Assembly: GCA_041662445.1 (NCBI GenBank)
Contig: JBAZSL010000015.1
Coordinates: 1 to 37,825 of the forward strand
Origin: UASB124 sp041662445
GTDB lineage: Bacteria; Babelota; Babeliae; Babelales; RVW-14
DNA length: 37,825 nt
Direction: 5' to 3'
The notes beneath the pieces are model-generated. The model worked only from the letters and a program-made list of their open reading frames with translations. It was not told the origin of the DNA and searched no databases. Below, piece by piece: positions 15,873 through 23,851 of this stretch. The translations under genes and the position numbers were made by a program. Position 1 is the stretch's first letter. Every line of letters begins with the position of its first letter.

Positions 15873-16826
15873 ATGAAGAAACTTACGCAACTACTTTTTC
15901 TCTCGCTCACATTGTGCAGCGGGATAGCAGTCAACACCGCTTCACTCTATGCCATGCAATCATCTGATGATGGCGCAGAAGACCGAGATTCTGATCGGGA
16001 TCTCCGTCGATATAACAAACTTTTCAAGCGCGTTGTTGATTGTAAATATCGTGCGATGGTTCCTTTGCTTCTGCATTTGGGCGGAAATCCTGATGTTCGA
16101 GACGAAAATGGTCGCACCGCTCTGTACAGATATGCGGTGGAAGGTGATGATGACAGGGTAGAGATTCTTCTCAGCCTTAAGGCCGATCCCAATACTAAAG
16201 CCCTCGGCAGCCAGCCGGTTTTGTCAGAAGCTGCCGAAAAGGGAAATACCAACGTAGTAAAACTTCTCATTGCTGCTCATGCCAACCTCCATACCACAGC
16301 GCTCATGAGCGCTACTCTTTCTCAATGTCCCGAGGTAGTAGAACTTCTCATTGCCGCTAAGGCTAATCCCAATCTTAAAGATGATGATGGCTGGACTGCT
16401 TTAATGTTTGCTATCCATCGAGGAGAACTGCCTTCGAAACGACCACCATTTGAGGTAACGCTTGCAATCGTACGAATGCTTATTGCTGCCGGGGCTGAAC
16501 AAGCATTAAGAAGTGATGATGGCTGGACCGTTGGCAACCAGATTCTTGGTATATCTGATGATTTTACACAGGACCAAAAAGATACTCTTCTTGCAGCACT
16601 CAACCCGCAAGGAATCATCTGCCCAATCTGCAAGAATAAAAATTGCTGCGATTTCACACTTCTTGAACAATGTGGACACTATTTTCACACTGCATGCATC
16701 AACCGCTGGTTTGCACGGCAGTATGCTCAACAGTTCGAAGAACTACAACCTATTTTATTTACCTGCCCGATCTGCCGTGGTGATGTTATCTGTTATGAAT
16801 TAACCTTCAGACACCCTGCACGCTAA
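15873..16826 (+). CDS. Exported ankyrin-repeat protein with C-terminal RING-H2 finger
   Basis: 317 residues. Start at 15873, eight bases after GGAGA, gives a signal peptide ending SLYAM. Ankyrin repeats fill about 48-240 (for example NGRTALYRYAVEGDDDRVEILL and DGWTALMFAI). A RING-H2 finger follows: Cys250, Cys253, Cys267, His269, His272, Cys275, Cys298, Cys301, a full C3H2C3 zinc-ligand set with QCGHYFH and FTCPICR. In eukaryotes this arrangement is an E3 ubiquitin ligase: the finger binds E2, the ankyrins choose the substrate. Bacteria lack ubiquitin, so the target would be the host. The gene is convergent with the ATPase at 16857. A variant of the effector idea is simple zinc-mediated binding without ligase activity. 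Confidence 0.88.
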   Translation: MKKLTQLLFLSLTLCSGIAVNTASLYAMQSSDDGAEDRDSDRDLRRYNKLFKRVVDCKYRAMVPLLLHLGGNPDVRDENGRTALYRYAVEGDDDRVEILLSLKADPNTKALGSQPVLSEAAEKGNTNVVKLLIAAHANLHTTALMSATLSQCPEVVELLIAAKANPNLKDDDGWTALMFAIHRGELPSKRPPFEVTLAIVRMLIAAGAEQALRSDDGWTVGNQILGISDDFTQDQKDTLLAALNPQGIICPICKNKNCCDFTLLEQCGHYFHTACINRWFARQYAQQFEELQPILFTCPICRGDVICYELTFRHPAR

Positions 16827-16856
16827 GAAGAGAAAGAGGGAGATACACGTCTCGTC

Positions 16857-18014
16857 CTAATCTTGCCACAAGGGAGTATTTGGTTGTAATCCCTTAAGAA
16901 ATTCATCGCAGGGAAGACAAAGAATATTTTTTTGTAAAAGCCGTTCTCTACCGCGGTAAAGAATTATTCCCTTTGCCTCAGGATAATCAACTAAAAAAGC
17001 TTCTAGGGGCTTGGTATCGAATAAATTGATCTTTGTTGCGTTTTTGACTTCAATCGCCCAAAAACCAAGCGGACCATAGACAACAATATCAACTTCCAGG
17101 CCCGATCGCGTTCGCCAAAAGGCAAGATCATGCTTTTCTGCCCCATAGTCATTCCATGCTTTGAGATGTTGAACGACAAGCCCTTCAAGCGCCAATCCTT
17201 CAATTTCTTCGACACGGTCTAACATACCTTTGGGCCGTAAAGCTCGGAAAACACCCGCATCAAACAAATAAATTTTTGGATGGGTACTCAAATCGCGCGT
17301 TGCGCGCTTAGTAAAAATTGGAAGTTTAAATGCCAAGAGCAATTCTTCCAAAATTTCGATGTAATTCTCTACCGTTTTTCGCTTGACCTCACAATCCCTG
17401 GCAATGTTGGTAATGTTAAGCAGCGAGGCATGAGAAAAGCTTATAATTTCCAAAAAACGAGAAAAGTTTTCCAAATTCCTCACAAGCCCCTCTTCCTGAA
17501 TTTCTTCTTTCAGATAAAGCCCAACGTATGCCTGAAGAGCTTCGGAAGGATTTTTGGCACCCATAAGAACGGGCAACAAGCCGATGTGCAAGGCCTTTTC
17601 TAATAAAAAGTCATCACCCAGTTCTGCAGCCATAAAGGGGTGGAGTTGTTTTTGTAATGCACGCCCAGCAAGCAGATCTGCTCCAGCGTGCTTAAGTTTA
17701 CGAGAGCTTGAACCGGTAAGTATAAATTGTATGCTTTTATCTTTTTCCATGAGCGCGTGTACTACACTCAGAAGCGTTGGTATTTTCTGAACCTCATCAA
17801 TTACAACAATTTTTTTGTCCGGATTCCCTTGTACCGCTTCAAATAATCGTTCTGGGCGAGCACTAAAACTTCTCAGTGTTTCGGGAGCAAGTAAATCAAT
17901 CCATAACGAATCTGCGTAATATGTTTTTACAAGGGTAGATTTCCCCGTTCCCCGAGGTCCAAAAAGAAAGAAGCTCTGCGTTGGTTTGTTAAAAAAACGT
18001 TTAATAAAATTCAT
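16857..18014 (-). CDS. AAA ATPase with DUF4143 nuclease-like domain (copy 1)
   Basis: 385 residues. P-loop GPRGTGKST (19-27), Walker B VVIDE (70-74) and the LTGSSSRK sensor (99-106) define an AAA_14 ATPase domain; a middle segment (about 195-240, ITNIARDCEVKRKTVENYIEIL) is winged-helix-like; the C-terminal DUF4143 region has the PD-(D/E)XK pattern EVD (Asp309) and EVK (Glu322, Lys324) after FWRTRSG. Cellular role of this family is unsettled. Start at 18014 with AGAGGG upstream. Two tandem palindromes and an extra hairpin lie immediately upstream (18023-18090). Two further members lie at 18167 and 28535. Confidence 0.9.
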   Translation of the reverse strand: MNFIKRFFNKPTQSFFLFGPRGTGKSTLVKTYYADSLWIDLLAPETLRSFSARPERLFEAVQGNPDKKIVVIDEVQKIPTLLSVVHALMEKDKSIQFILTGSSSRKLKHAGADLLAGRALQKQLHPFMAAELGDDFLLEKALHIGLLPVLMGAKNPSEALQAYVGLYLKEEIQEEGLVRNLENFSRFLEIISFSHASLLNITNIARDCEVKRKTVENYIEILEELLLAFKLPIFTKRATRDLSTHPKIYLFDAGVFRALRPKGMLDRVEEIEGLALEGLVVQHLKAWNDYGAEKHDLAFWRTRSGLEVDIVVYGPLGFWAIEVKNATKINLFDTKPLEAFLVDYPEAKGIILYRGRERLLQKNILCLPCDEFLKGLQPNTPLWQD

Positions 18015-18022
18015 GTAACCCT

Positions 18023-18090
18023 CTTTGCTTTAATGCAAAGTGGCAACAGCGATGCCACTTTGAGACTCATTATGGCATTAGCGATGCCAT
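18023..18090 (-). promoter_or_regulatory. Tandem palindromes at the 5' end of DUF4143 ATPase copy 1
   Basis: Two perfect inverted repeats with a common core GGCA-n-AGCGATGCC lie 32 bases apart: 18036-18062 (10-bp arms CAAAGTGGCA/TGCCACTTTG) and 18072-18090 (7-bp arms ATGGCAT/ATGCCAT). A 32-base period places them on one face of the helix. A third inverted repeat, CTTTGC/GCAAAG (18023-18040), shares its right arm with the first and abuts the gene's ribosome-binding site AGAGGG. This could be a double operator, or competing RNA hairpins controlling translation. Confidence 0.6.
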
Positions 18091-18166
18091 TTTGCAATTA
18101 TATGAGTTTTAAATGAATATCAACAACCATAATGGCTGAATTATGCCAAATTCAGTCACATTGGCC

Positions 18167-19489
18167 CTAAATCATCCATGCAGGCAAGAAAAGAATACGA
18201 TTTTCCTGATCGAAGGAGAGCGGCCCGGTATAACACAAAACGCCAATTGATACTTCTGGACAATCTGCCATGAAGCCCTTAAGGTTATTGAATTTTTTAG
18301 GTTCAATTTGGGAGGCATAGGTAACTTCGAACGGAACAACTCGCCGTCCCAGTGAAACAATAAAATCAACTTCCGCCCCACCGGCGGTGCGCCAAAAATA
18401 GATGTGACGATTTTCTGATTGTGTGTCGAGCCATGTTTGAATTTCATTAAGAAACCAATTTTCAAACCTATGACCGATCAAACAGGTACTTTTTAAAAGA
18501 GCAAGGTCATGGATACCAGTCAGGTAGCTAATTAAGCCATTATTGATTAAATACCCCTTGGGAGACTTAACCAATCGCTTAATAGAGCTTTGGACATAAG
18601 GGAATAACTCAATATATTGCAGCGTAGCTAATAGATAATCACGATATTTTGAAAGTGTCATTCGCGAGCAGTGCAACGCATCTATAATTTTTTTATCATC
18701 TCGAACTGATCCGGTAACTTCGGCACAAATTTTCATCAGGTTCTGATACATGTGCAAATCACCAATTGAATCAATGGCTCGAATGTCCTTCTCCAAATAA
18801 GTTTGCAGATAATCACCAAGGTATTTTAAACGTGATGATTCCGATGATGCTTCTACGACTTCTGGAAGTCCACCCCACATGAGATGTTCTTGCAAAGATT
18901 CTTGAAAAATGCTTTGAAAAGGACGCAACTGCTCACTCATTTCTTTCAATATATCTATAGCCTTCTCGTTAAAAATTACATCGAAAACATTGTGCGAGGG
19001 TAACGAGATATCCTGATGTAATAAACAGGTTGTTTCTCTGAGATTAAACTCTCGCAAATTTAAAAGCTCCACCCTACCAGCTAACGACTCTGCGGTGAGC
19101 TTATGTAAATTGAGATGGGCTGATCCGGTAAGCAAAAATTTAATACTGTCGTCCCCCTTATGGGCATCATATATGAGCTTTATTTGGTCGAAGAGCTGCG
19201 GACACTTCTGTGCTTCATCAATAAAAACCCATAGCTTATGAGGTCCTCCAATTTTTTGAAGAGCAGCCTGTTCAATCATAAGCTCAAGTTCTTCGTCGAC
19301 AACTCTGTTTCTTTGGCCGAGCACATCCATGTTAAAGTGAACCCACTTTTTCTCTGAATCAAGGCTCATATAATACTCAAGTAACGTGGTCTTCCCCACG
19401 CGCCGCGGCCCTAATAAAGCACTGATGAAGGGGCGTTCAAATGACTCAAAAAGGGAGGTTTCATTGGCTCGGATAATATATTTTTTCAT
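18167..19489 (-). CDS. AAA ATPase with DUF4143 nuclease-like domain (copy 2)
   Basis: 440 residues; ATG 19489 is preceded by GGGGA. Walker A GPRRVGKTT (27-35), Walker B FIDE (89-92), LTGSAHLNL sensor (120-128), then a middle region with a long insertion relative to the other two copies (about 150-250), and DUF4143 at the end. The nuclease-like pattern has EVD (373-375) but the expected E-x-K reads EVT (388-390), so the catalytic Lys is missing. It is divergent in sequence from copies 1 and 3, so not a recent duplicate. A long inverted repeat lies 19 bases upstream of its start. Minus strand, 152 bases before copy 1's leader. Confidence 0.88.
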   Translation of the reverse strand: MKKYIIRANETSLFESFERPFISALLGPRRVGKTTLLEYYMSLDSEKKWVHFNMDVLGQRNRVVDEELELMIEQAALQKIGGPHKLWVFIDEAQKCPQLFDQIKLIYDAHKGDDSIKFLLTGSAHLNLHKLTAESLAGRVELLNLREFNLRETTCLLHQDISLPSHNVFDVIFNEKAIDILKEMSEQLRPFQSIFQESLQEHLMWGGLPEVVEASSESSRLKYLGDYLQTYLEKDIRAIDSIGDLHMYQNLMKICAEVTGSVRDDKKIIDALHCSRMTLSKYRDYLLATLQYIELFPYVQSSIKRLVKSPKGYLINNGLISYLTGIHDLALLKSTCLIGHRFENWFLNEIQTWLDTQSENRHIYFWRTAGGAEVDFIVSLGRRVVPFEVTYASQIEPKKFNNLKGFMADCPEVSIGVLCYTGPLSFDQENRILFLPAWMI

Positions 19490-19507
19490 AATTTTCCCCG
19501 CGAATAT

Positions 19508-19561
19508 CACTTTTACATGACAAAATTGATATCACGATAGTAATTTTGCATGGTAAAAGTG
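19508..19561 (-). promoter_or_regulatory. Long inverted repeat upstream of DUF4143 ATPase copy 2
   Basis: Arms 19508-19527 and 19542-19561 (20 bp, CACTTTTA...AAAATT and its imperfect complement) match at 16 of 20 positions, 18 or more if one-base gaps are allowed. The centre holds the 8-bp palindrome TGATATCA (19528-19535). The unit lies just before the ribosome-binding site. Operator-like; no similarity to the palindromes of the other two copies. Confidence 0.55.
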
Positions 19562-19626
19562 TCAAGGCAATGTTAAAAATGCGTCCCCCCTATAGGAAAT
19601 TGGCGAAAAACGTGGCTTAGCGAAAC

Positions 19627-20310
19627 CTACTTTAGGGGCAATAACGCCAACACGGCTTCTTTGGTATGAGCCAGCATTCTTTGGCTGACGTTGACCATAT
19701 CACGTGCGGTACGATTGGCGTTGTCTTTGATTGCGGGATCAGCACCCTGTTCAAGAAGAAACCGAACCGCTTCTACATGCCCCCCTTCTGCTGCATGCAT
19801 CAGTGCCGTTTTGCCGTTATTGTCTTGATCGTTAACAAAATCTAAAAAAGGTACCACAACAACGTTGATCACGTCGAGCGGGCAATCAAGCCATTCATCG
19901 GCCAAGAGGGCTCCACAGTATATTCTCATCTTTTCAAGTAGAAGTTGCATCGTATCGACGTACCCACCCCAAGCTGCATGCATCAATGCTGTTTGGCCAT
20001 CATGATCGTGAAGCAGCGGATTGGCATTGGCTTTAAGAAGCAATTGCACAGCTTTTATTCGTCGGGGGTCGATAACCCCTAAACTGGTCAGCATTAATGC
20101 TGTTTGCCCGCAGGCATTTTGTATATCTGGATGAGCATGTGCTCTGAGCAAACGCTTTATCAGGCCAACCTGTTTATGCAGAGCTGCGCGCATCAATGCC
20201 GTGTCACCAGAAATATTTTGTTTATCTACTGCCGCCGCAAGCGACAGTGCGCCTCTATTAAGACAACAACCAAGAGCAAGTGCCAAAAAACCTATTTTTA
20301 CGTTATTCAT
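19627..20310 (-). CDS. Exported ankyrin-repeat protein
   Basis: 227 residues. Start at 20310 is preferred (GGCGAGG just upstream, and it gives the signal peptide MNNVKIGFLALALGCCLNRGA); a start at 20325 adds five residues. About five ankyrin repeats follow, with the consensus strings GDTALMRAAL, GQTALMLTSL, GQTALMHAAWGG, GKTALMHAAEGG and NRTARDMV. The third repeat carries an insertion of about 30 residues (MRIYCGALLADEWLDCPL). Ankyrin proteins bind partner proteins; an exported one is likely host- or envelope-directed. No operon partner. Confidence 0.88.
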   Translation of the reverse strand: MNNVKIGFLALALGCCLNRGALSLAAAVDKQNISGDTALMRAALHKQVGLIKRLLRAHAHPDIQNACGQTALMLTSLGVIDPRRIKAVQLLLKANANPLLHDHDGQTALMHAAWGGYVDTMQLLLEKMRIYCGALLADEWLDCPLDVINVVVVPFLDFVNDQDNNGKTALMHAAEGGHVEAVRFLLEQGADPAIKDNANRTARDMVNVSQRMLAHTKEAVLALLPLK

Positions 20311-20467
20311 CCCCTCGCCTATCATTTAAAAAGTGCCACAATAGTAAAAAAACAAGTCATCAAAATACATTAATCGCACGAAATCGCCATATTTATAACA
20401 AAGTCGACTAATAGAAAATATTTAAGTATATTAAAAACGCTTAACATTGAAATGGGGAGCTAAGATT

Positions 20468-20692
20468 ATGAAGTTAATGAATTTTCTCACTAAGAATAAA
20501 CACAAAATAATGCTTATTTTTTCTGGAATTCTTCTTACCGGTGCTTTGGGCGTTGGTTATGTTGGCTGGAACACGTTTATTAACGATGCCCGCACACATG
20601 TCAAACGGCTCAAACGTCGTCCGCTCAAGTTGCTTTTCAAAAAGAAGACACTTTGTGCACTGCTTCCATTCTTGTTCCATGGTCACGGTTGA
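20468..20692 (+). CDS. Small single-pass membrane protein, unknown function
   Basis: 74 residues. ATG 20468 follows GGGGAG by eight bases. Residues 14-36 form one membrane helix (IMLIFSGILLTGALGVGYVGW); a basic tail follows (KRLKRRPLKLLFKKK) and the end is hydrophobic again. The last 56 bases overlap the convergent 3' end of the deoxynucleoside kinase. No family recognised. The clear RBS favours a real gene; the unusual tail inside an antisense coding region is a reason for caution. Confidence 0.5.
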   Translation: MKLMNFLTKNKHKIMLIFSGILLTGALGVGYVGWNTFINDARTHVKRLKRRPLKLLFKKKTLCALLPFLFHGHG

Positions 20693-21371
20693 TTGAAGAC
20701 GAAACGCGATCTTGCTCAGTTCGTGTTATGAATTCTCTAACCTTTTGAACGTAATCTTTAAACCGTTCTGGGTTTGCTGCCAGATCAAATTGGGCATCGA
20801 GTACCAGAACTGGAATAGTCACAAGATTATGAGCAATCCCCTTTTTTTCGATTAAAAACTTTTCGTGCCACTCGCCTATGTGGGTCAAATACTCAAACGA
20901 CATATGATCTTCACCCTGGCGATGGCGCCTTTTTATGCGATCAAAACAAATTTCAGGGGTTGCACGCAAATAAATAAATCCATGAGGTGGCTTGCAATGC
21001 TGGTGTACCAAGACATCAACCATGCGCGAATACACATCCCATTCAAGCGGGCTTAAAAATCCATTTGCATAACCGTTTTGGGCAAAACAATAATGTCCAG
21101 AGTAGACCGACCGCTCCATGAGGCACAACGAAACTTTGAGGGCTTGCGTCGACATGTGATGTTTAATTCTGGTGACAAGCGCAAGTGTTTCAATGGTATA
21201 GGCCCACCGTTGTGGGTCCTTATAAAAATTTTCAAGCAATGATTGGCCGTAGGTTTGTGAGGTCCAACTTTCCTGTGGCTCTTGGATAACCATAATGTCG
21301 CGGCATTCTGCCTGGACCAATTTTAAAAAAGTCGACTTTCCAACTCCTATATTGCCCTCAAGTAAATACAT
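20637..21371 (-). CDS. Deoxynucleoside kinase (dAK/dGK/dCK family)
   Basis: 244 residues. P-loop GNIGVGKST (6-14), EP at 31-32, the ERS motif (86-88, base plus substrate-binding Arg) and the LID-type segment IKRRHRQGE mark a bacterial deoxyadenosine/deoxyguanosine/deoxycytidine kinase. It phosphorylates imported deoxynucleosides to dNMPs with ATP in the cytoplasm, fitting a host-dependent bacterium that salvages nucleosides. Base preference cannot be set from the motifs alone. The C-terminal 30 residues (after VREFI) are polar and overlap the small membrane gene on the other strand. GAGAGGCAGG precedes the ATG. Confidence 0.9.
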   Translation of the reverse strand: MYLLEGNIGVGKSTFLKLVQAECRDIMVIQEPQESWTSQTYGQSLLENFYKDPQRWAYTIETLALVTRIKHHMSTQALKVSLCLMERSVYSGHYCFAQNGYANGFLSPLEWDVYSRMVDVLVHQHCKPPHGFIYLRATPEICFDRIKRRHRQGEDHMSFEYLTHIGEWHEKFLIEKKGIAHNLVTIPVLVLDAQFDLAANPERFKDYVQKVREFITRTEQDRVSSSINRDHGTRMEAVHKVSSF

Positions 21372-21456
21372 GCCTGCCTCTCAAATCTTGGTGTTTTTGC
21401 ATCAAGTATAAAACCTTAGCGGACGAGAGGCAAAATTGTTTTTTTGGTAGGTAAAA

Positions 21457-22608
21457 TTATCTGAAAAGTGAAAAAATCATAGCACACGACAAAGTGATAA
21501 GAATGGAAAGAAAAACCGTATCGTTAAGCCGTGCCAATTTCGCCTTGCCCAGTCCCTGCATATGTTCAGGTAAGAGTTTAACTTTTTGCAAGACCAATAC
21601 GACGTACGTTTGAAAAAAGAGAAGAAGCAGGGATAAGAAAACAAGCAAATAAAAAACAAAATCAACATGCGTACTGTAACCAATGGCAGGAGAAACCCCA
21701 TCAATAACTAGTCGAAAAAGTACGAGGATAGGAATGGCTGCAGCAATGTAGGCAAGTCGTGAAATATCAGAAATTTCGATAAGTAAGCAGAAGAATGCCA
21801 AAAAGAAGAGTAGGAACATAGGGAAATAAAGGGATATAAGATCCTTGAGGCCAATGCCTTCAAAATCGATAGAAAATACTGCAACGGGGTATCTGATGGT
21901 AGCTGCAGAATTATTGGTTTCAAGTTCGGCTTGCATATAACCGGTTTGAACTTTTGTTGCCCCCGGCTCCCAGTCAAGAACAAGATTGTCCTCAGCAATG
22001 GTGAGCTTTTTCTCATCAGATGCAAAGTAGAGCTCGTAGGGGGTTGCGTTCTTGTTTTGGACGATAATATTGAGCCGATGATTTTCGAGCGGGAAATTTT
22101 TGAAATTAAGGTCTGTCTTAAAGGTTGTTTGAATATGATACGCAACCAAAACTTCTTCGCCAATGATCTTGACTATGGGAGGGGACTTGTAGATAAGCGT
22201 ACCATTTTCCTGAATCAGGCTGTTTTGAAGGCTAAACCCTTCAATAGTGCGCAACGAGACTGTTCCATGCTGAAACTTAAACCACAAAACCCCATCAATC
22301 ATGAACTCATTTTTGATAAACGAGAAACTTGGAAAACCATTGACGTGCAACCCAACAGTAACGGCAGTCGCTCTATTTTTTTCTTGTGCGCCTACTTGAT
22401 GAACTACCGGCCGCTTATCTGGAATATCGGCAAGTTGATTTTTGAGAAGCAACGTGGCGGTAATAATAACGCACGTTGCAAAGATAGACCAAAAACGAAT
22501 TCGATGACTTTGTGCGATAGTAATAACGGTAGTCTTAAATGATCGTACATGTTGGCTTTGCGGCCATTGTGCAATAAATTTAAAGGGATTACCTAAAAAA
22601 CTTTTCAT
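21457..22608 (-). CDS. Pentameric ligand-gated ion channel-like membrane protein
   Basis: 383 residues. One N-terminal hydrophobic segment (38-55) is followed by an extracytoplasmic, beta-rich domain (about 80-250) and then four membrane helices (about 258-278, 285-303, 315-340, 363-382). The order matches Cys-loop/Pro-loop receptors: VTVGLHVNGFPSF, a W-x-F strand pair, and then the loop signature NFKNFPLENHRLNI, close to the family's FP-x-D/E with its conserved Pro but without the two Cys, as in prokaryotic members such as GLIC and ELIC. Helix M1 begins right after an I-S-L-Y-F-P-M run. An extra N-terminal anchor is unusual for GLIC. The gene is 21 bases after the periplasmic binding-protein gene and probably co-transcribed. 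Pore selectivity cannot be told. Family call is by topology and motif, not by a search. Confidence 0.6.
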   Translation of the reverse strand: MKSFLGNPFKFIAQWPQSQHVRSFKTTVITIAQSHRIRFWSIFATCVIITATLLLKNQLADIPDKRPVVHQVGAQEKNRATAVTVGLHVNGFPSFSFIKNEFMIDGVLWFKFQHGTVSLRTIEGFSLQNSLIQENGTLIYKSPPIVKIIGEEVLVAYHIQTTFKTDLNFKNFPLENHRLNIIVQNKNATPYELYFASDEKKLTIAEDNLVLDWEPGATKVQTGYMQAELETNNSAATIRYPVAVFSIDFEGIGLKDLISLYFPMFLLFFLAFFCLLIEISDISRLAYIAAAIPILVLFRLVIDGVSPAIGYSTHVDFVFYLLVFLSLLLLFFQTYVVLVLQKVKLLPEHMQGLGKAKLARLNDTVFLSILITLSCAMIFSLFR

Positions 22609-22629
22609 AGCACACTCTTTCTTATTTTG

Positions 22630-23742
22630 CTAAATGATCCACGTTTTTTTACCGAAAAGGAAACGAGTGTTCGGATCAAAATCTAGCGGATATCCACCAA
22701 GTTCTGTCTTTTTCATAGCTACGATATTTTGAATGATAGCTTCCTTTGAACTATCGGATGCTTTTTGGAGCGCATCAATGATAATGCGTGCACACAGGTA
22801 ATAGGTAAATGAAAGAATTGATAGCGGTTCATCAGGGAAAAATGAGCTCATTGCCTGTCGATACTCAACCGCAAGTGGAATATCAGAAGTTGCTGGATCA
22901 GGAACAGATGAAGCATAATAGAATGCGGCGCCAGTGTATGAGAGGATATCTTTTACCGGAAACGTTGAATCAATACCGAAAAATTGTGTACCAAAAGAGC
23001 CGTGTTCAAAAAAATATTTAATAAGTTCGACAACAGGCGTTGCCGTACAGACGCAGATGATAATTTTGGGGGCTTTTTTTATGAGTTCTGTTGCTGGAGC
23101 TGCAACATCCATAGTGAAGAAGTTAAAACTCTCGATCGCTAGTGGTGCTTGGCCATTTGCCTTAAGCCGTTCGGCTAAAAAATTTGCCCAGCGCGTCGAA
23201 AAATTATCGTCGGTATGGAAAATGGCAACCTTTTTAGTTTTAATTGCTTCAGATTGAGCTAATGCTTCGAGCTGAGGTTCAAGCAATCCAGGACCATTGA
23301 CGATAGTGGTGAGTTGGGGATCTTGAAGATCTTTGTGCTGTGCCCAAGGGAAAAAGACGGCAACCTTTCCTTCTTTCATGAGAGGGAGTAAGGACAATAC
23401 ACTGCTCGTATCCATAAGGCCTAAGAACATTGATATCTTAAATTTTGTCTGGAGCTGCTGAATATTCTTGGCAAAGCGCACAGAATTGCCGGCGTCATCA
23501 AGGCTTACAAGTCGAAGCGTTTTCCCATTAACGCCACCAGCTTGGTTAACCTGCTTAAAACCTGCTTCAATACCACGTTGAATGGCATGTGCATACATTT
23601 TGAATTTTCCGGTAAAGGCCATGGATTGGCCAAAAACGATTTCTTTGTCGCTAACCGCAGGAGTTTCTGGCGATTGGGGGGCGGCCAATCCGGTTATGAG
23701 TAGTGAAATTACGCAAAAAAACCATAATTTATGATAATTCAT
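22630..23742 (-). CDS. Periplasmic type I substrate-binding protein (LivJ/Peripla_BP_6-like)
   Basis: 370 residues; start at 23742 follows GAGGAAG and gives a signal peptide MNYHKLWFFCVISLLITGLAA. The mature protein has the two-lobed periplasmic-binding fold of branched-chain amino acid/amide receptors: FGQSMAFTGKFKMYA, GIEAGFKQVNQAGGVNGK, DDAGN, and KKVAIFHTDDNFS in the second lobe. No lipobox is visible. In ABC uptake it would deliver to LivHMGF; no permease or ATPase gene of that kind is in the window. The next gene in the operon encodes the ion-channel-like protein, so ligand sensing for the channel is a possible alternative role. Confidence 0.85.
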   Translation of the reverse strand: MNYHKLWFFCVISLLITGLAAPQSPETPAVSDKEIVFGQSMAFTGKFKMYAHAIQRGIEAGFKQVNQAGGVNGKTLRLVSLDDAGNSVRFAKNIQQLQTKFKISMFLGLMDTSSVLSLLPLMKEGKVAVFFPWAQHKDLQDPQLTTIVNGPGLLEPQLEALAQSEAIKTKKVAIFHTDDNFSTRWANFLAERLKANGQAPLAIESFNFFTMDVAAPATELIKKAPKIIICVCTATPVVELIKYFFEHGSFGTQFFGIDSTFPVKDILSYTGAAFYYASSVPDPATSDIPLAVEYRQAMSSFFPDEPLSILSFTYYLCARIIIDALQKASDSSKEAIIQNIVAMKKTELGGYPLDFDPNTRFLFGKKTWII

Positions 23743-23851
23743 AGGCTTCCTCGGTAAAAATGTTTGGTCCTGAAGCAAAAGTAGAAGAAACCGGTTGGGC
23801 TGGTCAAGCTTTTACGGTAAGATGGGATATAAGTTTTATGTGAAGGATATT

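Noticed and set aside
21931..22542. 203-codon plus-strand frame opposite the channel gene
   Set aside because: It is antisense to a gene with clear topology and motif; no RBS and no recognisable domain.
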